Shown here: positions 24,001 to 36,277 of the stretch, one piece after another
Layout of the letters: every line of letters begins with the position of its first letter
How positions within the stretch are numbered: position 1 is the first letter of the stretch
From: Mytilus trossulus
Lineage: Eukaryota; Mollusca; Bivalvia; Mytilida; Mytilidae
Assembly (NCBI RefSeq): GCF_036588685.1
Contig: NC_086386.1
Coordinates: forward strand, 5,488,117-5,552,116
Direction of reading: 5' to 3'
Length of the DNA: 64,000 bases
The notes under the pieces: generated by a model
Told to the model about the DNA's origin: nothing
The model's input: the letters and a program-made list of their open reading frames with translations, nothing else
Databases searched by the model: none
Program-made: the position numbers and the translations under genes

Positions 24001-25089
24001 CAAAAATATTTCACCCTTTTTACATTTGAAATACATATTTAAGTACACATATTAATCGACGACAACCGTAGTATAAAGACTAAAATATTCTGGTTGGTTC
24101 GTATCACTTTGTGTTCGTATCATACAACTTTTGCGCAACGAGTACTTCATACGAAAATCTAGTAGTAAGTAAAAAAATTTTAAACACTTTTATTTTGTAA
24201 TGTTATGATTTGAATTGATGTGGGCCGGTTCCACAAAGTATCGTGTCCGAGATGAGTAAAAATCTGCAAAGAAAAAACGCAGCTATAAGACATTTGTGAG
24301 AAGATGCCTATGTCAACATTGAAAAGTAATAAGGCCAGTTAAAACAGGAAAAACCAAGACAAAAACAACACAATCCGGTCACGATACGTTTTGAATTCAG
24401 ACAATTCCTTCACTTTTTGGTTGATAACTTCAGTTTAATTTTCAAATCGATTCTTGAGATTCAAATATTGGTAAAAGACTGTCGTCCTAATATACATAAT
24501 ATTAGTAGGCAGTTGCAAATTCCATTCTGTTCACAACCTGGAAAAAATCTTAATGATATAAAACTATAAGACAAACAATATTTTTATCATTGTCGAAGGT
24601 CGTACGGTGACATATATTTGATATCCTCTGCTAGTAAATATTTTTACATATTTAATTTATTTGATAATCGAAATTTAAAACATTTCACCTTTCCTAACTT
24701 GGTTGTGTCTGTAATTCTGTATTGGGTTTTTATTATTCTTAATGATTTATAATAACTTACATCCACTTCGTTTAATCTTTGATGGATAGTTGTCTTACTG
24801 GCAATTATACCTTACCTGCGTATGTGCATGTAGTTATATAATGTATGTTCTGTATAATTTTGTAATACTAGCAACTACAGCCTTTGTGCAAAACCTCTGT
24901 CATTCGTAACAGTTTGTACAAAACTCATTGCCGTTTCTTGTACTTTTAATATTTGCCACTGAATTGGCAAGAGCTCTTTACCAAGTATAGATATAGATGT
25001 AAATTAATGAACGCAAACGACCTTAACAAACTAACTTTTATTTTGAAACATTAACAGCCTGGAGCAAATAAAGAAATGAAGCCCAGATA
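21041..25089. other. Intergenic region between the lipocalin and lectin loci
   Basis: No gene is supported. It holds a fragment of the retroelement tail family at about 21540-21760, a - strand piece of the CCTCAATGCTCTTCAAC family at about 23215-23300 and a GTACGGTGAC fragment near 24600. Short ORFs here (for example 23526-23729) lack any recognisable domain. Confidence 0.4.
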
Positions 25090-27797
25090 AGATTTGATTT
25101 ATCAACCATGCTGTATTTTTTGCACATTGTTAACGAGGCAAATGTAGTGCCATTCGAAATCTAGATAAGCATTTCAACGAAAATTTATTTTGTACCTGGT
25201 AAAACAGAGCAGTATGATCTAAAAATTGATTTTTCTAGCATGAAATAGTGATTGATAATATTATGCTTATATGCTTCTGATAAAACATTGAAGTCCTATC
25301 TAATTCGGAAGCAATGGTATTATCTTTATGTATACTATTTGATATTCGTATCCAACTTATACTTAGATGTCTCAAGATAAAATCGTAAATATATAAGTGT
25401 CAAGGAAATTATAGGTTGTACTTAATCACTCAAAAGAATATTTGTTTAAAGACTTTTGGTTTTCTCATTTAAATTAATTTACAATTGAAATCGTGCTATG
25501 TTGTTTGGGATTAGCTCATTCTTGAAGTTCGTACGACGACCTTTTAGTCGGTAACATCTACATAAGTCTTTTGTGGAGTAAACTTGTCATTTATCCTACA
25601 TATGTATTTTATATTATATCTTTCAACGTCGAGAGGTCAAAACAATGGTTATATCAGTCGATGACGTCTCTTATAAACAATATTTGAAAGTACCTCGATT
25701 ACAAATTAGATCGACCTATCAATGATATTATCTAGACTGCTCGATTTCCTGATCATATATTAATCTTGTGTTCGGGAAACAAATCGTCTATATTCAATCA
25801 CTGCTCTTCAATTTTTTTATTCGGTCTCTTGAACTATTTATTTCGATCGTCATTAAAGAGTATTGTAAACAAAACGCACGTCTTGTGTTCAATTTTCGTT
25901 CTAGCAACTATGATGAGTTTATCTTCTATGGCGGATAATACGTTATTTAATAACTTTTCTTGATAAATAGCTTTTGCTCGCCAAACTACCGACCATGCTT
26001 ATAAGTAGATAAACTTATTTTCATCAGCACTAGTTCACTAAATTTCTATTTCATAGTGAATTAAAAAAAAGTAATGTAGATAAATTGTAATTGATGAAGA
26101 TTTCAGCACCAGCAGGTAAGTGTCGAGTCCAATTAACTGTAAACTAGATTTTATTTTCATTCAGAAATAATTTGAAATATCAATAGTGCATTTGAACAGT
26201 ATTAAAATTAATATGCAATTTCTAATCAATCATTGTTACGTATTCATACATCCAACACAAACAAACGAAAGGCGCATGTCAGAGTGTATTGTCAAATTGG
26301 ATCCAATTACACTAAACAGGTGCAATAAATAGAGGTGCAATAACCTAAACATTTGCTACTCTTCGTGATAGTATCGGATATATGATGCATTTTAAATAAG
26401 TGATGGATAAAAAGTTCAAATTGAGCTATCCATTTTGAATCATAATAAAACCAACTGAAAAGTCTTGATGTAAAATACATTTGAACTGAATGAACATCTT
26501 GTCATTATGTAAATAATTTGTATGCATCTCTTGTCCGTATGAACACAAACAAACGTGCAATAAACACTTAACGCATCAGTCTTCTCTTTTATTAAAAACA
26601 AATAGAGAAAGATAAGTTCAATATATTTTACTTCAGACAACATTAAAAGATAAAACAAACATCAACATATATTAGTAACAAATAAGTGATAGAGAAATAT
26701 ACACTACGTATTATTTTAACCATCAGCAAATTGTTAATACAACCATCGTACTAAAGTTAACGCGTTTGATCGGTTTAATGTCTTTGAAATATACAATATC
26801 AATTAGAGTTCTATTTTACACAAATCACATTAAATAATGCACATGAACATTATGAAAAATCAAAAAAAAAATCTGATTTTCGGCAGCTGCGTATTAACAT
26901 CCGAAACATTCAAGCAGGACCCCGAACATTAGTAAGGGTTTTACTACCAGACGAGAGAGGTCCAGAGGTGAGCCTGTTTATAATCTCCATTTGTCGCTTT
27001 GGTTCACGATAAAGTTAGAAATGTTTGATTGCGTATCAGAAACAATGCGTAGTTAATTTGTCAATTAGTTTGAAAGTGTTCTGTGCTAGAAAAGCACAAA
27101 ATCAAACGACTTCGTAAAAAAACACGTTGAAACAGATAAGAGCGATTGAATGGAATAATTTGAGATTGTCATGTTAAACAGATACACATGAAGAAAATGT
27201 ATATGGTCAGGGAATATAGTTATTGCAATGAAGAATAATTTCAGCCTAACAACAAACCAAGATCGTCAAGAATATTAAAGAAACCGGGAGTTCAAGTGTT
27301 TCTTGCTAAATAAAAAACGTCTCATATGAATACATGTGATTTGAAAACTGTCACTTTTAGAATTGAATTTTATTGTATGTCATATTTCTGCAAATAGTTA
27401 TGTCCAATTACTAACTGAGGCAGCTATTTTGTAACAATTGGTCTTTAGTTTTCGATTTCAAAATAGTGGTATTAGTTTTGTTGAATTACAATGTACAAAT
27501 ATGCAGCAGGACGCTTTCAGATCTGGCTTTTTAAAGCTCAGTATGCGGAATGGGCCATGCTTATTCTTGAAGTCCATGGGATACATTTTGTTGTTAATTT
27601 CAGTGACATTTGATCTACTGCGAAGGTTGTCTCATTTATATGAACACCACACCTTCTTTTTTGTAATTCCACTAGCATGCACATCTATAGTTTCTTGTAA
27701 TATACTGAGATTATAATAAAACAAAACGTATTCTCATTTTTCACCTGTTTCCTGTTGATTAATTTGTTTGCTAGTTTATTTGTTGTGGACTATTGTT
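25090..27797. repeat. Segmental duplication arm A: 3' flank of F1
   Basis: Parts align with 38400-39060 (ATGGTATTATCTTTATGTAT and GTTCGTACGACGACCTTTTA landmarks), with 43400-44110 and 45160-45400 (TAGAGAAAGATAAGTT, ACAAACGTGCAATAAA) and with 45930-46180 (AATAGTTATG, CAATTACTAACTG, GACGCTTTCAGATCTG). These are the flanks on the 3' side of F1 and F2, so the duplicated unit is much larger than the gene. No gene is seen inside. Confidence 0.7.
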
Positions 27798-30700
27798 TCA
27801 AAACGTTTTGCGTTTGACCTTTATATTTTTAAGTTTTAAAAGGTCGAGTAATACAATAAGGCAGACTACAATAATCAAGAAAATGGCCGCTGCTATCCCG
27901 ATTCTTTTGGATGATGTTCTGTTATCACCAGCGCTGTTCAACTTTCTCAGTGATGAGGTGAGATGTGACCTCCGCACTCTAAGTTCTCTTTTCAGAATTT
28001 CCAACTCTTCTGACATGATAATCTGTAACTCCTCTTTTGTATAATTAGAGGACCAGGCAAATTGCGAACTATCACAAGGGCACTGACAGATACCTTAACG
28101 AAACATAAACAGTTGTATTTACATTATTGTATGATAAGTTACAAAACAAAGCATACTTTCAAGTTTACACTATTGTTTCAGATAAGGGTGAAGGTTTATA
28201 CCTGTTTAAACGTTCTAACCCGCTGCACCTGTTCTAAGTCAGAAATCTGATGTTCAATAGTTGTCGTTTGTTGATATGGTTCATAATTGTTTGTCGTTTG
28301 TTGATGTGGTTCGTACGTGTTTCTCGTTTTTTGTTTTATATAATTAAGATCGTAGGTTTTCCCATGTTTTTTAATGTTTTTGTCATTAGTCATTTTTAGC
28401 TTTTTATAGCTTGCTGTTCGGTGTTAGCCAAGGTCCCGTGTTCCAGACCGTAAATTGACCCACAATGGTGTAATTTTACAAATTGGGACTTGGATGGAGC
28501 GATGTCTAAATGGCACTCATACCACATCTTCTTTTATCAATTTGGACGAAAGCGCGAGGGGCTGATGTTGCTTTACGTGTTAAGTTCTTATATGCATTTA
28601 AGGAGATGTGAACTATGAGTCGATGAGACGTCAACCTAACAGCAGATACCAGAAATAATCCCTAACTCCTTCGAGTCTAAAGTATAGTACTAACTTCGAA
28701 TGTTTTTGGGGGGAGAGGGTGTTACACCGTATTAATCAATCTAAACTTGCCAGCTTCTTAATGAATGCATTTTAATGAATAGTTTTATCTAAACCTATAG
28801 AAATTTCATAGCTGTACATTTCCGGGAGTATTGCATGATAACTTTAATGATCAGTTAGTATTCTGGCTAGCGTTTAACTAAAAGTCGTACAGTTTACGAT
28901 TAAACTAACGTTGAGCGTAAGATTTTACCTGCGAGTATTTCACGTAGGTGATCGCATCGTAAGGTAAACGTAACGTAAATTGACGATTACAAAGAAAGAT
29001 GGGTACTTCCTTTGACAGTCGTGTTCATGTCTTAAAAAAGAATCTGTCTTTTAAAACCAGTATGAAAATTTAAATCGTCGTAGTTTGAAATGTTTATAAG
29101 TTGTTTGTATGGTAAATAGATTTTGTGAGGTAACATGCGTTAAGTGTCCCGTCTTCACGTCCTTACTAAGTTTTTGTAACCACGACCGTCACAATATCAC
29201 TAACACCTCATTATTTTCATATTTACTGAGGTCGTAGCGGAAACATGGTCCGATTTTAATTGGTGTATTAAGTATTTGTTTGCTGATATTATTATTTTAA
29301 TGTAAGTAAATAGTTTTAAATTCGAATATGGCACGTCCGTTTTACGTTATTATAACCACGACCAACATAATTTTACTATGTACTATGACTACTGTATAGT
29401 CTAAGTGTTGTTATTTCTGAGATTGTCACAAGATCATGATCCTGTTGTGATGGCGTTTCAAACATGCTTATATGAATCGAATATTATTAAATAATTATAT
29501 TGTTAAATAAGTGAAAATTTGAAACTTACTCTGATTCAACTTGATAGCATCCGTACTGAGACTATTTCCGGTTGTTGTTTCAACCACTGTGTCTGCTGGA
29601 TCCGTCAAGATCCTTGGACCATACACTTCAACTTCACACAACGTCAATGGCTGTACCGTAATATTGAAATCTACACCGTTGTGTTTGTAAATCTGAACAA
29701 ATCTTCCTATAGTACCAGTCGGACAAGTTATGTTTATGACGAGTGGAGATATTCCATCATGACGATAACAAAGGTAGGGTGTACTTTTGTTGTAGTCCTC
29801 CCAAGTAGAAATAACTGGATCGTAAATTAATACATCATAATCAGCGAGCCGGTCATCTATAATGGTCGATCAAGCACACTTTATTATAATTGATTAATCT
29901 CTAATCCGGGTTAAATAATGACCTCATTCTAAGTTATGATAGGCGCTTTAAGAAATAAATTTTAGCATATAGAAAAAAAGGGGTGAAGGATGTTCTGTAA
30001 GGTAAACGCTAAAGTTATATATATTATCTGATTATGTATGTATTGCAGAAGACACCTACCATGTTTGTGCATGAGATCTTGCAAGTTATATGCATTATTC
30101 GATTATGTTTGTATTGCAGCAGACGCCTACCATGTCTGTGCATGTGATCTTGCAAGTTATATGCATTATTCGATTATGTATGTATTGCAGAAGACGCCTA
30201 CCATGTCTGTGCATGTGATCTTGCAAGATATATACATTATTTGATTATGTTTATATTGCAGAAGACGCCTACCATGTCTGTGCATGTGATCTTGCAAGTT
30301 ATATACATTATTTAATTGTGTATGTATTGCAGAAGACGCCTACCATGTCTGTGCATGTGATCTTGCAAGTTATATGCATTATTCGATTATATATGTATTG
30401 CAGAAGACGCCTACCATGTCTGTGCATGTGATATTGCAAGTTATATGCATTTTTCGATTATGTATGTATTGCAGAAGACGCCTACCATGTCTGTGCATGT
30501 CATCTAGCAAGTTATATACATTATTTGATGATGTATGTATTGCAGAAGACGCCTACTATGTCTGTGAGTGTGATCTTGCACGTTATATACATTATTTGAT
30601 TATGTATTTATTGCAGAAGACGCCTACCATGTCTGGGCATGTGATCTTGCAAGTTATATACATTATTTGATTATGTATGTATTGCAGAAGACGCCTACCA

Positions 30701-33700
30701 TGTCTGTGCATCGGATATTGCAAGTTATATACATTAATTGATTATGTATGTATTACAGACGACGCATACCATGTCTGTGAGTGTGATCTTGCATCATTAG
30801 GAGTTTTCTCAGTAATTGTTTTGTACCTTGATTTGTCACTTCTAAATGATTTACAAAATACAGATTTGCTGTAAGAAAGTGTTGAATACCATCTAAAATT
30901 AAGGAAAGTATGAACCTAACAATAGTTTTAGTACACAACTTATTTCCATAGTAAATTGTACTGTTTAAATGGCTGTAAGGTGGCTAATGTGAAAGGGAAG
31001 AGTATGCTGAAGTAACAGACATCGGCCTCATATCTTAACTTACGTCTAGAAATTGACAATGAGGGTTGATTGAAAACAAAAAAAATACGACAAAAGAGAT
31101 AATTTCAGCTTTCTAACTGTGAACTTTACATTTATAAGTATCAACATTCCAGCAGCACCTGCATACGGTGTATATATCTCCCAATTGATACGATATTCCC
31201 GTGCTTGCATTTCCTGTTATGAATTTCTTGTAGAGGGTTTTTACTCACAAGGAAGCTATTAAATCAAAAGTGAAGTTCAAATCATCTCTTCGTAAATTTT
31301 ACGGACGCAATCACGAGTTGGTTGACCGGTATGGAATATCCGTTTCCCTTTTATGAATGTGACCTACCTCATTAGACTATTTTTCGGATTTTTTTCCCTC
31401 ATAAACAACCCGATGGGTGCCATATGTGGAGCAGGATCTGTTTACCCGTCCAGAGCGCATAAAATCACCCCTAGTTTTTTGGAGGGGTTCGTGTTGTTTA
31501 TTCTTTAGTTTTCTATTTTGTGTCATTTGAACTATTGTTTGTCTGTTTGTCTGTTTGTCCTTTTCATTTTTAGACATGACGTTGTCAGTTTATTTTCTAT
31601 TTATGAGTTTGATTGTCCTTCTGGTATCTTTCGTCCCTCTTTTAAGACATAACACAATCAAAAACAAACTTCACACATGTTTCATTGCATACATGCGCTC
31701 TAGATAGAACTAAAATGCCAAAGTTTTCTTAAAGGCACTTAAGCTCAAATGACATTTTTTCAACAGACATGGAATATTAGTTGATGTAAAATCTAGTCTA
31801 TTTCAATTATTGATTTTAATTTATAAATTTTGTTTACCGTTTTCATCGACTTATCGCATTAAAAATAAATCGATGCTAATGTATGTACATTTCATCTAAC
31901 CCGTTTGGGTATGTCTAGAGCACCTGTACTCAAAGCATTTGTTGTGGTCCTTTAAAGGTTGGTGTCCTTTTGAGGATTGGATTTATTCACACTGTATCAA
32001 CTATATAAATAATATCTGTGAATAAACTTAGTTAATATTTCCAAAGAACACATTTAATTTAGAACAGACGGAAATAATGTTGAACAAAACACAATCTGTT
32101 TTAGAAATATGCATAGTTATATACATACAAAACGATTCTTTGAATAATATTGCTGTATCTTACATTGTAGCTGTCTCGAACTGTTTCTGTTTAAACTTAA
32201 CATATTTATTGTTTTCATAATGTACTTAATTAGTATATAATTGCTGTCATCTTGAAATTTTGTATATTGAATGATTTTAGAGAGAATTATGTGTGGTGTA
32301 ATTACTTTGTTCTTATCATATAGTTTATTTATACGATATCATATGTTTAAACTAAACTTGTTCGACACAGATGTGTGCAGCTTGGGTTGATATCAATTAT
32401 TGTCTACCTTAAACTGCTTAATAAATACAGGTAGCTTTTGTGAGAAATGAATAAAGATACAAAACATACTTTATTTAAATAATTATATATGGTGAGAGGT
32501 AAAGCTATATAGATCGATAATGATTGCTGGTACATGTACATTTGTACAAGGATAGATGCTATTTTTAAAGGTTGATGTTAATAATTTATAGTGGGAAATT
32601 CTTTTCTCATTTGGTTTTTCCCCGACAAATTAGACTGTAAAAATTGGGGCCCCCTTAGTTGCTCCCCTGGACAGGCGATTGTTAATAAAATAGGTTTTAT
32701 ATTTTTAAAAAAACTAAAAAGTCTCTTCCTGCTAGCAATCAAATTGGTTAATTAAAAGCGACTGCTTGGCGACACTGTATCATTTTAATTTTACTACTGT
32801 GTTAGTAGGCGTGTTTTATTTTCTTTTCTTAAAAAGGCAATGTTACGTCCTTAATGTGGCCAGACAGTATCAATGATATGTATATCATTATCTAGAATTT
32901 GCTTGACCGTGTAAAAAGTAAAACATTACCACAACATGGATCCGCACGGTTGTATATAGTAATTGTATCTACTGTATACTGTTTTCCTAGGTCAACTGTC
33001 CACCAGTTAAATGGTTCATGGTGCTTTGTGTGGCTACATGAAGCTCCTTCACCTATTTTTTGTTGTCTGTCGCCATTAACAGCGACTCCTGGTGAATATT
33101 TAATATTGGAATAGAGTTGAGAACTTTGTCTGCATTCTTTGTTTAGTGCTAAATTGGTTTGTCCTAAAATAAAGCAAATAAACGATAATTCTAAATTCAA
33201 AACTCATTTGTTCGTCAGTATCAGTATCACTAAAGGAGACAACCGATTTGATAGAGCCGCAACTACTCTAAAATCATATAAAGTGGGAATTATTAGTGAT
33301 ATGATTTAAAACTGTAGTGTTTCTACTGCATATTGTTGTCTTAGTAGCAATCTACTGTACAAAAATATCATAATTGCGAAGTTATGGTTATCAACTCGTT
33401 TCTTACTCTTATGTGATTTCTCACATACTCGAAGTACAACCCACGAAATTTGAAAATAATTTGTTTCAAAACTTGTCCAATTGTACCATGATTTTGCGGG
33501 CATTTTTCAGTTATTATTTGATTTTAACGTACATCAATTATACATGTACTCGTATTTGACAACATTTAGCAGTGCCTGCATACGGAGTATATATCTCTAA
33601 TTTGATACGATATTCCCAGTCTTGTATTTCCTATCATGATTTCCTTGATAGAGGATTGCTACTCACAAGTTAGGAACCTATCAAACTAAGAGTCCCAAAG

Positions 33701-36277
33701 GGAGAAGTTGACAACATCCCTTCGATAGTCACGATTTGGTTGACCGTTATGGAAAAAACTTTACATAGATGAAATCGGACATTTTCCTTATGTCGTAAAT
33801 ACAATACTTTTTCCCTTTTAAAAATCATGACCTATCGAATTAGACTATTTACCGGATGTGTAATAAGTTAAAACGCAAAATCACTATAAAATGCGTAAAA
33901 AATGTCAATACCTCAGAAAAGATAATTCTTACTCATATCCTGTTTCTTTAAAAATTACATCCAATATGCAAGAACTTAAAAGATCCTGATCAGAATTTTT
34001 CGAAAAACTAAGGATTTTTCTCATCCCAGGAATAAATTACCTAAGCTGTATTTGGCACTTTTTTGGGAAATTTGGGTCCTCAATGCTCTTCAACTGTAAG
34101 TATGTGCCTTTTTAACTGTTTTGATATGAGCGTCACTGATGATTCTAATGTAGAAAAACGCGCGTCTAGCGTATTTAATTATAATCCTGGTACCTTTGAT
34201 TACTATTTTGTATTGTTGATAAGAGAAGATGTCCATCTATTGCTATTCATTTGATCCTTTAATCAATTTGTAGTTACACATATTCGATTATTGAGTCATT
34301 AAAGAGACGAGAAAGGAAAATATTAAAGAAAAATAAAAAAAAATAGGAGGTCAACAGAATGGACCATTATTGATTATATTTGTCTTTAATATAATTTAAT
34401 ATAAAAGGTATAAGCCAGGATTTTTGACCCTATTGCGCGAAAATTAAAATTGTCAAAGTCATTTTAGCGCTGTATTTTTAACCCATTTACTAATAAACAA
34501 TACATAATAAACAATTTGCAATTTTGCAATTGAGAGAAAGCACAATACAAAAATAACATGTCCATTAAAATACATCAATAATATTGTAAAAGTTTATTCA
34601 TGTGTTAAAAGACCCAGGAATTTATATCCAAGAGAACGTACAAAATTGAATCTGTTCCAAATGGGGCAACAAATTCTGGTATATTTTTTCCACTGGATTG
34701 AATATTACAGTTTATTGTTCCAACGGAATAAATGGAAGGTGTTATTGGCAGATTGATCATCTTGAAATGAATGGCGGCGAAAATATCTTGCATGTAACAA
34801 AATAAGTACTCTATAAAGCTAAAAAAGCATTTAACCCTTTTTTTTTTGGTGAAATGTAATTTCGTCATAGGCCTCACTATGTGAACCTCTTACTACAGCC
34901 AAAAGTAACATCTGGTCTCAACCATTGTTTTTAAATGAAAATATTATGCTTGATGGAAGAACAGCTTTTTATAATAGTTGGATAAAGAATAATATATTTT
35001 TCATAAATGACCTCAATAAGGAAAATGAAAAAAATTACAATTATGATAATTTTATTAGAAATTATTGTATAAAAACAACTTTCCTACAGTTCTATGGACT
35101 AATCTTTGCAATTCCGAAGGAATGGAAACATGTAATTCATTCACGCGTATTTTTTCAAACTAACAACTGTCGGTCACAAAATTGTAACCGCCATTAAAAC
35201 AGTAGATAAAGTATCAAAACATATTTATACAATTTTTCTAGATAAAATAAAGGAAACCCCATCTCGTAAACAAGAGAAATGGAAAATAGAATTTGGAATA
35301 AATATCGTGAACGAAGAATGGAGTTTCTTTTCAGTCTTTTTTAATGATCACCGAAGATCCCACATTAAGGCCATTTCAATACAGATTACTCCATAGAATT
35401 CTAGGAAAAATACTTTACTTATGAAATGTAAAAAGTAAAATAACAAAAATACTGAACTCAGAGAAATATCAATTAGGAAAGTCCATAATCACATGGCAAA
35501 ATCAAATAACAAAACGCATCAAAAACGAATGGACAAGAACTGTCATATTCCTGAAATGGTACAGGCATTTTCAAATGTAGAAAATGGTGGATTAAACCTG
35601 GTTCTATAGCGCTAACCCTCTCACTTTAATAACAGTCTCATCAAATTAAATATTGAAACAAAATTGTGTACTTTTTATACAGAAACTAAAGAAACACACA
35701 CACACATGTATATATATATTCTATCACTGGATTGCTGCTTCTGCTGGTGGACTATTAGTCCCCGAGGGTGTCACCAGCCCAGTAGCCAGTACTTCGGTAC
35801 TGGCATGAAATACAAACTTTTGTGTTATTAAAATTTGCTGTTACAAAATATTAGAAATTATTATAAATTAAGGAACGTATCTCCCTCATGCAAAGCTTTG
35901 ATCACGGATTTGGTTATACTTGGTACCGTTGATTTTATTTTAACATTCATTGTTAATGTTTGCGTCAGTTTTGGTCTTTTGTGGATAGTTGTCTCATTGG
36001 CAAGCATACTACATCAGTCTTCTTTTTTTATATCAACCTTATACTTATGAGTTATTACAAAATTAACATTTGTACGTCGTTACTTGTAGATGAGACTTGA
36101 GAATGATATGAAAATAATAAAAATATATATTACAAAAAAAACATAAACGGGTAGATTAGTTAATAATTTTTATCGATCAAACTTTCCATAAACTATATTA
36201 AGTTTTTTCTTACCTAGCGTTAATAGTATATCAAATTGTATAGATATAGCCACATAGAACATAAATTTGCCCTCCAT
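27798..36277 (-). CDS. Membrane-anchored fucolectin-like lectin, copy F1 (four exons)
   Basis: Coding exons on the - strand are 36277-36214, 33163-32930, 29856-29530 and 28093-27798, all GT-AG and in phase: 921 bp, 306 aa. Residues 1-22 form a signal peptide. Residues 22-179 form a fucolectin (FTP, F5/8C-like) domain. It starts with NLALNKECRQSS and has FNWWTVDLG at 73-81, NRADPCCDDR at 93-102 and LTLCEVEVYG at 170-179. His66, Arg94 and Arg102 line up with the fucose-contacting His-Arg-Arg of eel-type fucolectins. A Thr-rich stalk (184-209) follows, then CQCPC, a charged helix (225-261), a transmembrane helix (about 273-294) and a basic cytosolic tail. Most fucolectins are secreted, so the anchor is notable. 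A type I cell-surface lectin is predicted. AATAAA on this strand lies at 27780-27775, 17 bases past the stop. The sugar specificity is untested. Confidence 0.87.
28094..29529 (-). other. F1 intron 3
   Basis: It contains a dispersed repeat at about 28250-28530 (GTCGTTTGTTGATATGGTTC with a near-duplicate 33 bp later, ending GGCACTCATACCACATCTTC). The stretch 29330-29400 (GGCACGTCC, ATAACCACGACCAACAT) is homologous to F2 intron 3 at 50110-50170. No gene is seen. Confidence 0.5.
30000..30800. repeat. 71-bp minisatellite, 11 copies, in F1 intron 2
   Basis: The word CTACCATG or its variant marks each copy: its ATG falls at 30061, 30132, 30203, 30274, 30345, 30416, 30487, 30558, 30629, 30700 and 30771, an exact 71-bp period. 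Each unit carries TATTGCAGAAGACGCC, which looks like a + strand splice acceptor, and GTGATCTTGCAAGTTATA. Because 71 is not a multiple of three, the ORFs at 30038-30244 and 30374-30670 are by-products. The array lies about 150 bp upstream of exon 3 in the F1 transcript sense. Confidence 0.95.
31030..31660 (+). pseudogene. Retroelement C-terminus remnant in F1 intron 2
   Basis: From about 31146 it reads NIPAAPAYGVYISQLIRYSR and then breaks by frameshift and stops; later blocks match GRHHELVDRYGIS-type sequence. The 3' tail (AGATCCTGCTCCACATGTGG on the reverse strand of 31400-31450, and TTGATTGTCCTTCTGGTATC) follows. It lies antisense to F1 and is dead. Confidence 0.65.
32341..32929 (-). other. 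3'-side end of F1 exon 2 and adjoining intron 2
   Basis: The stretch at 31920-32930 aligns in pieces with 51830-52669 of F2 intron 2, including the words CGCTCTAGATAGAACT upstream and GCCAGACAGTATCAATGATA near the exon (GCCTGACAGTATCAAATATA in F2). No gene is seen in it. Confidence 0.45.
33560..33850 (+). pseudogene. Second retroelement C-terminus remnant in F1 intron 1
   Basis: A frame beginning VPAYGVYISNLIRYSQSCIS is followed by stops and a frameshift before DLVDRYG-like sequence. It is a more decayed copy of the remnant at 31030-31660. Confidence 0.6.
33985..34205 (+). repeat. SINE-like repeat, CCTCAATGCTCTTCAAC family, copy
   Basis: It has all landmarks of the family: TTACCTAAGCTGTATTTGGC, CCTCAATGCTCTTCAACT, GAGCGTCACTGATGA, ACGCGCGTCTAGCGTA and AATCCTGGTACC. 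It lies in F1 intron 1, and the short ORF at 34063-34254 is a by-product. Confidence 0.75.
34904..35610 (+). pseudogene. LINE ORF2 C-terminal fragment in F1 intron 1
   Basis: The frame reads NIWSQPLFLNENIMLDGRTA and continues with TTFLQFYGLIFAIPKEWKH. After shifts and stops it reads PFQYRLLHRILGKN-like and GKSIITWQNQITKRIKNE. I recall this order at the C-terminus of L1/Tx1-type LINE proteins. The RT core is absent and there are several frame breaks, so it is a dead 5'-truncated insertion. Confidence 0.65.
35925..36040 (+). repeat. Dispersed repeat fragment, GTGACCTATAG family tail
   Basis: GTTTGCGTCAGTTTTGGTCT, TTGTGGATAGTTGTCTCATT and ACATCAGTCTTCTTTTTTTA match the tail half of the family. 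It ends about 180 bp from the donor of F1 exon 1. Confidence 0.65.

Noticed and set aside
28196-28393. ORF on the - strand with Gln/Thr repeats ending near a GT, a candidate extra F1 exon
   Set aside because: It lies in a dispersed repeat, has no counterpart in F2, and the F1 frame is already continuous from exon 3 to exon 4.
30000-30800. CRISPR-like array with regular spacing
   Set aside because: The whole 71-bp unit is repeated without unique spacers, and the setting is an animal intron. It is a minisatellite.
30038-30874. Repetitive ORFs that look like a Cys-rich repeat protein
   Set aside because: The 71-bp period is not a multiple of three, so the frame changes from unit to unit, and the ORFs are antisense inside an F1 intron.
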